Of a stretch of 64,000 bases of DNA, positions 1-8,566 are shown piece by piece. Made by a program: the position numbers and the translations under genes. The notes below the pieces were generated by a model. That model did no database searches. It was not told where the DNA came from and saw nothing but the letters and a program-made list of their open reading frames with translations. The DNA is from Mycolicibacter longobardus (GTDB taxonomy: Bacteria > Actinomycetota > Actinomycetes > Mycobacteriales > Mycobacteriaceae), in contig NZ_LQPG01000017.1 in the NCBI RefSeq assembly GCF_002102265.1, forward strand, positions 124,001 through 188,000, read 5' to 3'. The stretch's first letter is position 1, and each line of letters opens with the position of its first letter.

Positions 1-892
1 TCATGGTGATGTCGAGTGCGGCGAGGGAGCCTTCGAGCTGGTCGAGGTTGCGGGCCCCGATGATGGGAGCGGTGACCGCGGGGTTGGCCATCACCCAGGC
101 GACGGCCAGAGCCGGGGGCGTGACGTCGAGGTCCGCGGCCAGAGCGGTGAAGCGTTCGGCGGTGGCGAAGTCGCTGTCGAGACCGAATCGGTCGGTGTAG
201 CGAGGAACGTCCACCAGCCGTCCGCTGGCCGGTTTGGCGGTGCTGGTGTACTTACCGGTCAGCAGGCCGCCGCCGAGTGGGCTATAGGTGATGACGCCGA
301 GCTGCTGTGCGGCGGCCAGCGGCAAAATTTCGACCTCGGCCTGTCGGCGGACCAGGTTGTACATCGGTTCGATGACCTGGAACCGGGCCAGGCCTTCGCG
401 GGCGGAGACACCCAGGGCCAGGGCGATCTGCCATGCGGCCCAGTTGCTCACGCCGAGGTAGAGGATCTTTCCCGCCCGCTGCGCCTGGTCTAGTGCGCGG
501 AGGGTCTCCTCGATCGGGGTGTTCTCGTCGAAGGCGTGGACGAAGTAGACGTCGATCCAGTCGGTGCGGAAGCGTCGCAGGCTGGCGTCGACCGCGAGGC
601 TGATGTGGCGGCGGGACAGTCCGGCGGCGTTGGGGCCGGTACCGGTCGGGTAGAACACCTTCGAGGTGATCACCACCTCGTCGCGCTCGTCCTTGATCAA
701 GCGTCCGAGGATCTCCTCCGATGCGCCGCCGCTGTAGACGTCGGCGGAGTCGAAGAAGTTGATACCGGCGTCGCGCACGCGCCGGTACATCTCCGCAGAG
801 CTTTGATCGTCGGCCTCGGCGCCGAACGACATTGCGCCGAAGCACAACGGGGAGACCTGTACCCCGGTTGATCCGAGTGTTGTGTATTCCAT
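1..892 (-). CDS. aldo/keto reductase, 3' end cut by window edge
   Basis: NAD(P)H-dependent aldo/keto reductase, a cytosolic TIM-barrel enzyme reducing aldehydes and ketones. The ATG is at 892; 297 codons are visible and the C-terminus runs off the left edge. The catalytic tetrad is readable: D48 and Y53 in FFDSADVY, K78 in VITSK, H119 in YFVHAF. Near the visible end PIIGARNLDQLE matches the cofactor-binding region of the family. It is the last gene of a minus-strand operon behind a CMD-family protein and a zinc alcohol dehydrogenase, all divergent from an XRE regulator. The substrate is unknown; a redox role against reactive carbonyls is an inference. Confidence 0.9.
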   Translation of the reverse strand, partial: MEYTTLGSTGVQVSPLCFGAMSFGAEADDQSSAEMYRRVRDAGINFFDSADVYSGGASEEILGRLIKDERDEVVITSKVFYPTGTGPNAAGLSRRHISLAVDASLRRFRTDWIDVYFVHAFDENTPIEETLRALDQAQRAGKILYLGVSNWAAWQIALALGVSAREGLARFQVIEPMYNLVRRQAEVEILPLAAAQQLGVITYSPLGGGLLTGKYTSTAKPASGRLVDVPRYTDRFGLDSDFATAERFTALAADLDVTPPALAVAWVMANPAVTAPIIGARNLDQLEGSLAALDITM

Positions 893-937
893 GCGCTATC
901 CGTTCTGTGCTACTCGAATTGGGTGAGTGAATGACGG

Positions 938-1960
938 CTACGGTTGCAGGAGCGCCTTGATGGCGCGGCGTTCGTCCATCGCTCGGTAGGCCTCAGCGGC
1001 CTGCGCCAGGGGAAGGATGAGGTCGAAGACCTTGCCAGGGTCGATCTCGCGGCGCCAGATGCGGCCGATGAGGTCGGGGAGGAATCGGCGCACTGGGGCG
1101 GGCCCGCCCATCAGGTGCACTTCGGCGTTGAAGAGTTCTTCGCCGGGGATCTGGACTCCGTGCGAGACGCCGACGAATCCGACGTGTCCGCCGGGCCGAG
1201 TGGAGCGGATGGCCTGCATCATGGCCTCCTGGGTGCCGACGGCCTCGACCACGCTGTGCGCCCCGAGGCCAGCGGTGAGTTCCTTGACCCGGGTCACACC
1301 TTTGTCGCCGCGTTCGGCGACGATGTCGGTTGCGCCGAACTTCAGAGCCAGCTTCTGCCGCGGTTCATGACGGGACATGGCGATGATGCGCTCGGCCCCA
1401 AGCTGTTTGGCGGCGAGCACACCCATCAGACCTACGGCACCGTCGCCGACAACGGCAACGGTCTTGCCCCGCCCGGCCTCGGCGGCTACCGCGCCGAACC
1501 AGCCGGTGCCGAGAACGTCGGAGGCAGCCAGCAGAGACGGGATCAGGTCGGGGTCGGGTTGGCCGGGAGTGGCGACGAGGGTGCCGTCGGCCAGAGGGAC
1601 GCGCAGGTACTCGGCTTGGGCTCCGCAGGCGCCGACGTACTGGACGTTTTCGCAGCGGGACTGGTAGCCGGCGCGGCAGATGGCGCAGGTGTTGTCGGAG
1701 GCGAAGAACGAGCCCACGACGAAGTCGCCGACCTTGATGTTCGTCACGGCATCGCCGACCTCGACGACGGTGCCGACGTACTCGTGGCCCATCGGGGTGG
1801 GGCGGTCGACAGGGTTGATGCCGCGCCAGTCCCACAGGTCCGAGCCGCACACGCAGGTCGCGGCCAGCTGAACGACGGCGTCGGTGGGTTCGGTGATCCG
1901 GGGGTGCGCGCGCTGTTCGATGCGGACATCGCCGGGAGCGTGGATGACGGCTCCGTACAT
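938..1960 (-). CDS. zinc-dependent alcohol dehydrogenase family protein
   Basis: Medium-chain dehydrogenase/reductase of 340 residues. The N-terminal GroES-like domain carries the catalytic zinc ligands C38 (CVCGSD) and H59-E60 (GHE). The structural zinc loop is shortened: only C92, C95 and C103 remain of the usual four cysteines. A Rossmann NAD(P)-binding fold follows (VVGDGAVGLMG, about residues 168-180). The ATG at 1960 lies 2 bp after the stop of the upstream CMD gene, so the two are translationally close and surely co-transcribed. The product probably oxidises or reduces a small alcohol/carbonyl together with the neighbouring aldo/keto reductase. The exact substrate cannot be read from the sequence. 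Confidence 0.92.
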   Translation of the reverse strand: MYGAVIHAPGDVRIEQRAHPRITEPTDAVVQLAATCVCGSDLWDWRGINPVDRPTPMGHEYVGTVVEVGDAVTNIKVGDFVVGSFFASDNTCAICRAGYQSRCENVQYVGACGAQAEYLRVPLADGTLVATPGQPDPDLIPSLLAASDVLGTGWFGAVAAEAGRGKTVAVVGDGAVGLMGVLAAKQLGAERIIAMSRHEPRQKLALKFGATDIVAERGDKGVTRVKELTAGLGAHSVVEAVGTQEAMMQAIRSTRPGGHVGFVGVSHGVQIPGEELFNAEVHLMGGPAPVRRFLPDLIGRIWRREIDPGKVFDLILPLAQAAEAYRAMDERRAIKALLQP

Positions 1961-1962
1961 GG

Positions 1963-2316
1963 TCAGCTCTCCTCACCGGTGTTGTTGGTATCGCCGAAGA
2001 TCTGCTTGGCGACGCCCATCGCGGACATGGCGTTGGGCCAGCCGGTGTAGAAGGCCAGGTGCAGGATCGCCTCTTTCAGCTCTTCCACGGTGACGCCGTT
2101 GCGGTGTGCGTAGTCGATGTGGAAGGTCAGCTGTTCGGTCTTGCCCATGGTGGTCAACGCCGCAACAGTGATCAGACTGCGGTCCCGCTTGGACAGGTCG
2201 GGCCGTGCCCACACCTCGTCGAACAGCACGCGGTCGGTGTAGTGCACCATGCCGGGCGCGAAGTCGCCGAAGGCGCGCTGGCCGCCGGTCCAGCCGGTGT
2301 TCTGTTCGTCGGTCAT
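1963..2316 (-). CDS. carboxymuconolactone decarboxylase (CMD) family protein
   Basis: A 117-residue all-alpha CMD/AhpD-fold protein. The family signature is visible in the segment DRSLITVAALTTMGK and in the HIDYAHRNGVTVEELKEAI helix pair. There is no CxxC, so it is not an AhpD-type peroxidase and is closer to gamma-carboxymuconolactone decarboxylase-like proteins. The ATG at 2316 has a good Shine-Dalgarno (AGGAAAGGA) just upstream; a longer reading from 2397 has no such site and a non-homologous arginine-rich start. It is the first gene of the CMD-ADH-AKR operon, a set often found beside MmyB-type regulators in actinobacteria. Its reaction is unknown. Confidence 0.9.
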   Translation of the reverse strand: MTDEQNTGWTGGQRAFGDFAPGMVHYTDRVLFDEVWARPDLSKRDRSLITVAALTTMGKTEQLTFHIDYAHRNGVTVEELKEAILHLAFYTGWPNAMSAMGVAKQIFGDTNNTGEES

Positions 2317-2489
2317 CGCTGGTGTCCTTTCCTCGGGAGTGTGCTGGTCAGTGAGCCGTCGACGACGGCACCCATGGATACGTACCCGCGCGCGCAACCG
2401 TTGACGCGGCGGGCGCGGGTCTCGATCTCCTGGAACATCACCTGAATCAGAGAACTCCTTCTCAGCAGCGCGCGGCAGGTCGAGTCAGC

Positions 2490-2522
2490 GGGGGTACAAG
2501 TACAACCCCCCACTGCAGGGGG
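2490..2522. promoter_or_regulatory. palindromic operator candidate in divergent promoter
   Basis: Between the divergent CMD operon and the XRE regulator lie nested inverted repeats. GGGGGT (2490-2495) is mirrored by ACCCCC (2505-2510) around a core holding GTACAAGTAC. The same CCCCC (2506-2510) also pairs with GGGGG (2518-2522) across CACTGCA. The position, about 20-55 bp upstream of the regulator start, suits an autoregulatory operator that also controls the operon. Binding is inferred. Confidence 0.5.
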
Positions 2523-2544
2523 AACTCGTCGTACCGTCGGAAGG

Positions 2545-3468
2545 ATGAACGCCAGTGGTGTCCCGGAGCGGACCGACATACGCGACTTCCTTGCCACCCG
2601 CCGCGCCCGGATCTCTCCCGAACAGGTTGGTCTCCCGGCCGGTGGAACTCAACGCCGAGTTCCCGGGCTGCGCCGTGAGGAAGTCGCCGTGCTCGCCGGG
2701 GTGAGCACCGACTGGTACACCCGCCTGGAGAAGGGCCACATCCGCGGTGTCTCCGACGATGTGCTGTCCGCCGTCGCACGCGCGTTGCTGCTCGACGACG
2801 CCGAGACAGCGCATCTGTTCCATCTGGCCCGCGCCGCCAAACCCGCTCGAACTCCACGCAGGCGTACACCCGTCAAGCTACCTGCGAGCCTGCAGCAGCT
2901 ACTTGACGCGATGACCGGAGCGGCCGTGTTCGTCCGCAACGGCCGGCTCGACATCATCGCCACCAACGCCCTTGGCCGAGCGCTGTACGCGCCGGTGCTC
3001 GACGAGCCGGCATGGAAGGCCAACATCGCCCGCTTCAACTTTCTCGACGAGCGCGCCGCGGACTTCTTCCCCGACTACGCAGGTTCGATGGACACTACCG
3101 TCGCGTTGCTGCGCACCGAGGCGGGCCGCGATCCGTACAACAAGGACCTCACCGAGCTCATCGGCGAACTCGCTACCCGCAGTGAGCATTTCCGCAGTCG
3201 TTGGGGCACTCACAATGTTCGCAGTCACAACACCGGGCTCAAACACTTCAATCACCCCGTCGTCGGGGCTGTCGATCTGTCCTATGACTCCCTCGACGTC
3301 CGCTGCACAGGTGATGACCAACTGGTGCTTACCGGCTACACCGCGCCCCCTGGATCCCCCGCCGACGAGAAACTCCGTATGCTCGCCAGCTGGTCGGCGC
3401 CCACTTCGACGGCTCGAGCCGAGGAGCACGACGGCTCACGCACCGCCGGGCAAGAGCCGCGGAGCTGA
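2545..3468 (+). CDS. XRE-family regulator with MmyB-like ligand-binding domain
   Basis: A 307-residue DNA-binding regulator. The N-terminal HTH_31/XRE domain starts IRDFLATRRARISPEQVGL and continues through VPGLRREEVAVLAGVSTDWYTRLEKG (about 12-65). The C-terminal half (about 110-285) matches the MmyB-like PAS-fold ligand-binding domain, with the typical NGRLDIIATNALGRALY and WGTHNVRSHNTG segments. It is divergent from the CMD-ADH-AKR operon, which it most likely controls. The GGAAGG before the ATG sits unusually close to the start codon. The C-terminal 30 residues are low-complexity and not conserved in type. The inducer is unknown. Confidence 0.93.
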   Translation: MNASGVPERTDIRDFLATRRARISPEQVGLPAGGTQRRVPGLRREEVAVLAGVSTDWYTRLEKGHIRGVSDDVLSAVARALLLDDAETAHLFHLARAAKPARTPRRRTPVKLPASLQQLLDAMTGAAVFVRNGRLDIIATNALGRALYAPVLDEPAWKANIARFNFLDERAADFFPDYAGSMDTTVALLRTEAGRDPYNKDLTELIGELATRSEHFRSRWGTHNVRSHNTGLKHFNHPVVGAVDLSYDSLDVRCTGDDQLVLTGYTAPPGSPADEKLRMLASWSAPTSTARAEEHDGSRTAGQEPRS

Positions 3469-3548
3469 CTCCGCTGGCCAGCTCGATGTGTTCCGGCGAT
3501 GCTGTGAGCGCGCACCAGTTGGGGTAGCGGGCTTCCCCGGACCCGCGC

Positions 3549-3815
3549 CTAGCAGGGCAGCGGAGCCCCAGTGAACAGATCGCTGCCGCAGCGCCTATCA
3601 CGGATACCGGATCCGATGGGCGGGACGGGATTGGGATCTGTTCCCGGTTCTGCGGTCGGATCTGACGGGGGCGGCGGCGCCGGTTCCAGCGCTGCGGGCG
3701 GACCACTTGCGGCGGCCGCGACCGTGGGCATTGCGAGTGGGCCTGCGGTGATCAACAACAGCGCGACGGCTGCCGCGGCGAGCGCAAACCTGTCCTTGAG
3801 CGTTGTTTTCTTCAC
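3549..3815 (-). CDS. small proline-rich secreted protein
   Basis: Hypothetical 88-residue exported protein. It begins with a signal peptide: basic MKKTTLKDR, a hydrophobic stretch (ALAAAAVALLLITAG), and an AAA-type cleavage site near residue 35. The mature part is short and rich in Pro, Ala and Glu (PPAALEPAPPPPSDP), ending in a small cysteine-containing tail. The start is GTG at 3815 with a weak ribosome site. Similar short proline-rich exported proteins are common in mycobacteria and generally have no assigned role. Existence as a gene is likely because the signal peptide is textbook; function unknown. Confidence 0.6.
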   Translation of the reverse strand: MKKTTLKDRFALAAAAVALLLITAGPLAMPTVAAAASGPPAALEPAPPPPSDPTAEPGTDPNPVPPIGSGIRDRRCGSDLFTGAPLPC

Positions 3816-3858
3816 GTAGCGATGCTACGCAGCTTGTCTAGCGGCTGACTGGCGGAAA

Positions 3859-4245
3859 TCAGTTCTGGCGAGCCTGTTCCGCATGCAGCGACTTGAGGCG
3901 GCGCTGTTCACGCAACACCGTCTGGTAGCTCTCGCGTTCTGCGACCAGCCACTCCGGTTTCTCCTCGAGCAGTTCATTGATCTGTTCGGTGGTAAGTGCA
4001 TTCCCGACGCCGCCCCGCGCCAGACCGGAGATCGAGACGCCGAGCTTGGCTGCCACGAGGTTCTTCGGGTGCGGCCCGTTCTCGCGGAGGTCCTTGAGCC
4101 ACTGCGGCGGGTCTGCCTGCAGGGCAGCGAGTTCGGCGCGGGTGATCGGGTTCTCCTGGAATTCCGCAGGTGTCGCGGGCAGGTACACGTCCAGCTTCTT
4201 CGCCGCCGTGGCGGGTTTCATGGACTGCGCGTTCGACCTGCTCAT
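3859..4245 (-). CDS. DUF5997 family protein
   Basis: A 128-residue conserved actinobacterial protein of unknown function, recognised as DUF5997 from its start (MSRSNAQSMKPATAAKKLDV) and the segment with ENPITRAELAAL and PPQWLKDLRENGPHPK. The middle GVSISGLARGG looks like a small helical DNA-binding-like turn, but no assigned activity exists. It is divergent from a LysR-type substrate-binding protein only 28 bp away; the pair is commonly adjacent in mycobacteria. A TAAGCT -10 hexamer lies 6 nt before the ATG, so the message is probably leaderless. The ligand-binding neighbour suggests a shared but undefined role. Confidence 0.85.
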   Translation of the reverse strand: MSRSNAQSMKPATAAKKLDVYLPATPAEFQENPITRAELAALQADPPQWLKDLRENGPHPKNLVAAKLGVSISGLARGGVGNALTTEQINELLEEKPEWLVAERESYQTVLREQRRLKSLHAEQARQN

Positions 4246-4251
4246 GCGTCG

Positions 4252-4267
4252 AGCTTATCGGTAGCCT
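4252..4267. promoter_or_regulatory. overlapping divergent leaderless promoters
   Basis: The 28 bp between 4245 and 4274 hold two TANNNT -10 elements back to back: TAAGCT on the minus strand (4257 to 4252) and TAGCCT on the plus strand (4262-4267). Each is about 6 nt from the start codon it serves, placing transcription starts at the ATG/GTG itself, as in mycobacterial leaderless genes. Inferred from sequence only. Confidence 0.5.
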
Positions 4268-4273
4268 GATGCG

Positions 4274-4987
4274 GTGACCCGGCGCTCCCTCACCCTCGGG
4301 TATGTCCCCGGCGGAACGCCCGCGAAGTGGGCTCGGATCTGGGCGGAGCGTCACCCCGAAGTTCCATTGCAGTTGCACGCCGTTGCCGCGGCAGACGCGG
4401 CCGATGCCGTACGGACCGGCGCCGTCGACGTGGCGTTGCTCCGGCTTCCGGCCGACACCTCGGGGCTGGCCGCCATCCCGCTCTACGAGGAGACGACAGT
4501 GGCCGTGGTGCCGGCCGATCACATCCTCAGTGCCTTCGACGCGATCACCGCCGCCGATCTTGACGGTGAGCCGACGCTGCTCCCACTCGACGATGTCATC
4601 GACTGGGCGGAAGCTCCCGGAACTCCAGTCGATTACCGTCCCGAAACCACCAAGGAAGCAATAGAACTCGTCGCCACGGGGATGGGCGCGCTCATCGTTC
4701 CCCAGTCACTGGCGCGGCTGTATCACCGCAAGGACCTCATCTATCGTCCGATCAGCGACGCGCCCACCTGCCCGGTGGCGCTTGCCTTCCCGGAGGGGGA
4801 GCAGTCGTCACTGGTCGAAGAGTTCGTCGGCATTGTGCGGGGCCGCAAACCCGGCTCGTCGCGGGGACAGACTCAGCCGGTACCGAAACGCACCGCGCGG
4901 GAGAAGACCCTGGCCAAGCAGGCCGCACGCGCTGCTGCGGGAAAAGTGGCCCGCAAGCCGGGCCGAGCCGAGCGCGGTCGCCGCTGA
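4274..4987 (+). CDS. LysR substrate-binding domain protein lacking the HTH
   Basis: A 237-residue protein holding only the type 2 periplasmic-binding fold of LysR regulators. It opens directly with the domain's first strand (LTLGYVPGGTPAKWARIWAE) and includes the typical DVALLRLP and GMGALIVPQSLARL segments. The N-terminal winged HTH of a normal LysR protein is missing, and the upstream 28 bp leave no room for one. The C-terminus is a lysine/arginine-rich tail (about residues 190-237: KRTAREKTLAKQAARAAAGK) that could contact nucleic acid instead. GTG start at 4274. Divergent partner is a DUF5997 gene. Its role as a sensor or non-canonical regulator is inference. Confidence 0.85.
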   Translation: MTRRSLTLGYVPGGTPAKWARIWAERHPEVPLQLHAVAAADAADAVRTGAVDVALLRLPADTSGLAAIPLYEETTVAVVPADHILSAFDAITAADLDGEPTLLPLDDVIDWAEAPGTPVDYRPETTKEAIELVATGMGALIVPQSLARLYHRKDLIYRPISDAPTCPVALAFPEGEQSSLVEEFVGIVRGRKPGSSRGQTQPVPKRTAREKTLAKQAARAAAGKVARKPGRAERGRR

Positions 4988-5005
4988 CGTAACCTGTTGA
5001 CCAAC

Positions 5006-6187
5006 TCAGTACGTGTGCGCCGGCCCCTGCTGCCCCGAGTACAGCCGAGCCAGCATCAGGTCGCGGAATCGCGGGTTGTCGAGCAGCTTGAGGCCCGCAT
5101 TGGCCAACGCCGGCTTACCGGCCAACTTGTGAAAGAACCGGCCGCGCTTGTACTCCCGGCCCCAGGCGGCTTGCATCCGCTGGGCGTAGTTGGTGAAGTC
5201 GTCCGGCCCGCCGTTGACCAGCGCCGCGACCGCGCACTCGCCGGCGGTCAGCCCGGATTCCAGCGCCTTGGAGATCCCGGCGCCGGAGGTCGGCCGGCCC
5301 GCGCCCAGCGAGTCCCCGGCGAACAGCACCCCGGGCCGCCACGGCGGCCACGCGGTGAAGCCCATCGGCAGCCGCCAGGCCCGCACCGTCTTGGACTGCT
5401 TGAGTTCGGTGATCGACGGCAGCTCCCAGTCCCGCGGCAGCGTCTCCAGGAACTCGCCCAGGAACGTGGTGGCGTTGATGGCCTGCCAGTTCTTGTAGCT
5501 GTTGACGTAGCCCAAGCCGATGTTGACCCGGCCGTCGCCCAGCGGGAACACCCAGCCGTAGCCGGGCAGCTGGTCACCCTCGAACACCAGCTTCATGTAG
5601 ATGTCGAGTGAGTCGACATCAGGCCGGTTGGCGGGCATCTCGGCGCGGATCGCGATCGCCGAGTAGCCGTTGTAGTCGGAGTCGAGCTTCAGCGCCCGCT
5701 TGATCGGCGAGTAGGCGCCGTCGGCGGCGATCACCGCGTCGGCCAGCACTTTTTCGCCGCTCTTGAGCAACACCCCGACCACCCGGCCGGTGTCGTCGAG
5801 CACCGGCCCGGTGGCCTCGGCGGACTGGCGGATCTCCGCGCCGGCCGACTCGGCGTGCTTGAGCATCAGGGTATCCAGCTCCGGGCGGCGCGCGACGTAT
5901 CCGTGGTCGGGCATCCCGGGCCGGCGCGGAAACGACAGCTCCCACTCGCTCGGGCTGAACACCTTCACCCGGTTGACCCGGTGAAACTTGTCGACCTGCT
6001 GGGTGAGGCCCATCTTCTGCAGGTAGCTGACCGCACGCGCGGTCAGGCCGTCACCGCAGGGCTTGTCGCGGGGGAACTCGGCCTTGTCCAGGACGACGAC
6101 GCTGGCGCCGGCCTGGCGAGCCTGCCAGGCGGCCGCCGATCCCGCTGGGCCGCCGCCGACGATGGCCACGTCGAATCGTTGCGTCAC
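5006..6187 (-). CDS. geranylgeranyl reductase family FAD-dependent oxidoreductase
   Basis: A 393-residue flavoprotein of the geranylgeranyl reductase family, which hydrogenates isoprenoid chains of quinones or lipids. Visible motifs are the N-terminal FAD-binding GGGPAGSAAA (residues 11-20), the family-specific PRDKPCGDGLTARA (about 39-52), and the second FAD motif LFAGDSLGAGRPTSGAGI. MenJ of M. tuberculosis belongs to the same family, but this is a distinct paralogue and its substrate is not certain. Start chosen as GTG at 6187; a TTG at 6202 would add five residues with no better ribosome site. It is divergent from a TetR regulator. Confidence 0.88.
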   Translation of the reverse strand: MTQRFDVAIVGGGPAGSAAAWQARQAGASVVVLDKAEFPRDKPCGDGLTARAVSYLQKMGLTQQVDKFHRVNRVKVFSPSEWELSFPRRPGMPDHGYVARRPELDTLMLKHAESAGAEIRQSAEATGPVLDDTGRVVGVLLKSGEKVLADAVIAADGAYSPIKRALKLDSDYNGYSAIAIRAEMPANRPDVDSLDIYMKLVFEGDQLPGYGWVFPLGDGRVNIGLGYVNSYKNWQAINATTFLGEFLETLPRDWELPSITELKQSKTVRAWRLPMGFTAWPPWRPGVLFAGDSLGAGRPTSGAGISKALESGLTAGECAVAALVNGGPDDFTNYAQRMQAAWGREYKRGRFFHKLAGKPALANAGLKLLDNPRFRDLMLARLYSGQQGPAHTY

Positions 6188-6302
6188 TAAATCTCGTCTC
6201 AACTATGCGCGGTGATGCGTCTTGGGCCGGCCGGGAACTGCCTTCGATGCTATCGGACCAGGTCACCATGCGGTCTCCCCAGGTCAGCCGGGGCAACGCT
6301 GT

Positions 6303-7052
6303 ATGGTGCTTGACGTGCGCGGAACTCCTAGACCCAAGCCGGCCGAGAACGGTGGGCAGAAGGTGGACGCGCGCAGCGAGCGTTGGCGCGAACACCGCAA
6401 GAAGGTCCGCGGCGAGATCGTCGAGGCCGCCTTCCGGGCTATCGACCGGCTCGGGCCCGAGGTGAGCGTGCGGGAGATCGCCGCGGAAGCCGGCACCGCC
6501 AAGCCCAAGATCTATCGGCACTTCGCCGACAAGGACGATCTGTTCGAGGCTGTCGGTGCCCGGCTGCGCGATGAGTTGTGGACGGCGATCTTCGCCTCCA
6601 TCGACATCGCCACCAACTCGCTGCGCGACATCGTGCGGCGCAGCGTCGAAGAGTACGTGACCCTGGTCGACGAGCATCCCAACGTGTTGCGGTTCTTCAT
6701 CCAGGGCCGGATGCGCGCCCAGTCCGAGTCGACGATGCGGACGCTCAACGAGGGCCGGACAATCACACTGGCGATGGCCGAGATGTTCAGTAACGAGCTG
6801 CGGGATCTGGACCTCAACCGGGAGGCGATCGAGCTGGCGGCGTTTGCGGCGTTCGGGACGGCGACCTCGGCCACCGACTGGTGGCTCGGCCCGGAACTGG
6901 ACAGCCCGCGGCGAATGCCGCGCGACACGTTCGTCGCCTACCTGACCACCATCATGATCAGTGTCGTCAACGGCACCGCCGACAACCTCGGCGTCGCGAT
7001 GGATCCCGACCGGCCGATTCGCGAGGTCGCGGCCAACGAGCAGCCCGCCTGA
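6303..7052 (+). CDS. TetR family transcriptional regulator
   Basis: A 249-residue TetR protein. The HTH lies at about residues 37-80 (GEIVEAAFRAIDRLGP, then VREIAAEAGTAKPKIYRHFADKDDLFEAV), preceded by a basic arm. The C-terminal ligand domain is all-helical with VTLVDEHPNVLRFFIQGR. ATG at 6303 is preferred over in-frame alternative starts up to 6222, which lie under the divergent flavoprotein promoter and give non-conserved residues. The divergent arrangement suggests it represses the geranylgeranyl-reductase-like gene and itself. The ligand, possibly a lipid, is unknown. Confidence 0.88.
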   Translation: MVLDVRGTPRPKPAENGGQKVDARSERWREHRKKVRGEIVEAAFRAIDRLGPEVSVREIAAEAGTAKPKIYRHFADKDDLFEAVGARLRDELWTAIFASIDIATNSLRDIVRRSVEEYVTLVDEHPNVLRFFIQGRMRAQSESTMRTLNEGRTITLAMAEMFSNELRDLDLNREAIELAAFAAFGTATSATDWWLGPELDSPRRMPRDTFVAYLTTIMISVVNGTADNLGVAMDPDRPIREVAANEQPA

Positions 7053-7109
7053 GCGGGCCCGACGCGCCTCCCGTCGTGGTCTCCGGCTGATCACGCAACG
7101 ACACGCCAA

Positions 7110-7157
7110 ACACAAGACCTTGTGTTGCCACCCGTTATTCGCCACCAGGGGTAGTGT
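7110..7157 (+). promoter_or_regulatory. tandem NrdR boxes upstream of nrdF2
   Basis: Box 1 is the near-perfect 16-bp palindrome ACACAAGACCTTGTGT at 7110-7125. Box 2, CCACCAGGGGTAGTGT at 7142-7157, is degenerate (10 of 16 positions match box 1). They are 32 bp apart, about three helical turns, which is the known spacing for NrdR box pairs in front of ribonucleotide reductase operons. Box 2 overlaps a TAGTGT -10-like hexamer (7152-7157), consistent with repression by NrdR. Confidence 0.7.
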
Positions 7158-7182
7158 CGAAGACCTAGGTCCCGGCGTGTGA

Positions 7183-8169
<987 letters not shown>

Positions 8170-8566
8170 TTCGGGTGGTGCGGGGATCGGATCCAAATGG
8201 CTTCCGAGCGCGCCATGTTGCGGCGCGGAAACCCTTAGGGCGCTTCCCGTTGTGCAGGCGATTCTAGAAGGGCGATGCTAGGCATCCACACGATATGTCG
8301 CTGGTCGCCTGACCTTCGGAGGTGTGCCGTAGGGCGCGGTGGTGGCCAGCTGGTTCTCAGCGAGACGGCTCGGCCACAAGACCTCAAACGCAACCTTCTG
8401 TTTGACGAATCCCTACGTCACAGGAGCGCCAAGGCGAGGATCGTGGGCACGCTTCCGAAATCAGGTAACACACTGGTCGACGGGGCGGTGGTTTGAACAA
8501 AAAGCTGGAGTCAAGGCAACGTCACCCTGAATCCGCGATAGCCTTGGGCGTAGCGCGTAGGTGACT
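8170..8566. other. 397-bp intergenic region at island boundary, no gene seen
   Basis: No convincing coding sequence, tRNA or recognisable attachment site is visible between nrdF2 and the DUF4236 gene. Short reading frames here lack ribosome sites and family resemblance. It marks the transition from typical GC-rich mycobacterial DNA to the AT-richer island gene and may contain the left junction of the insertion. Confidence 0.5.

Noticed and set aside
8275-8530. Two short reading frames in the 8.2-8.5 kb gap
   Set aside because: No ribosome site, no similarity to a family I recognise, poor amino acid composition.
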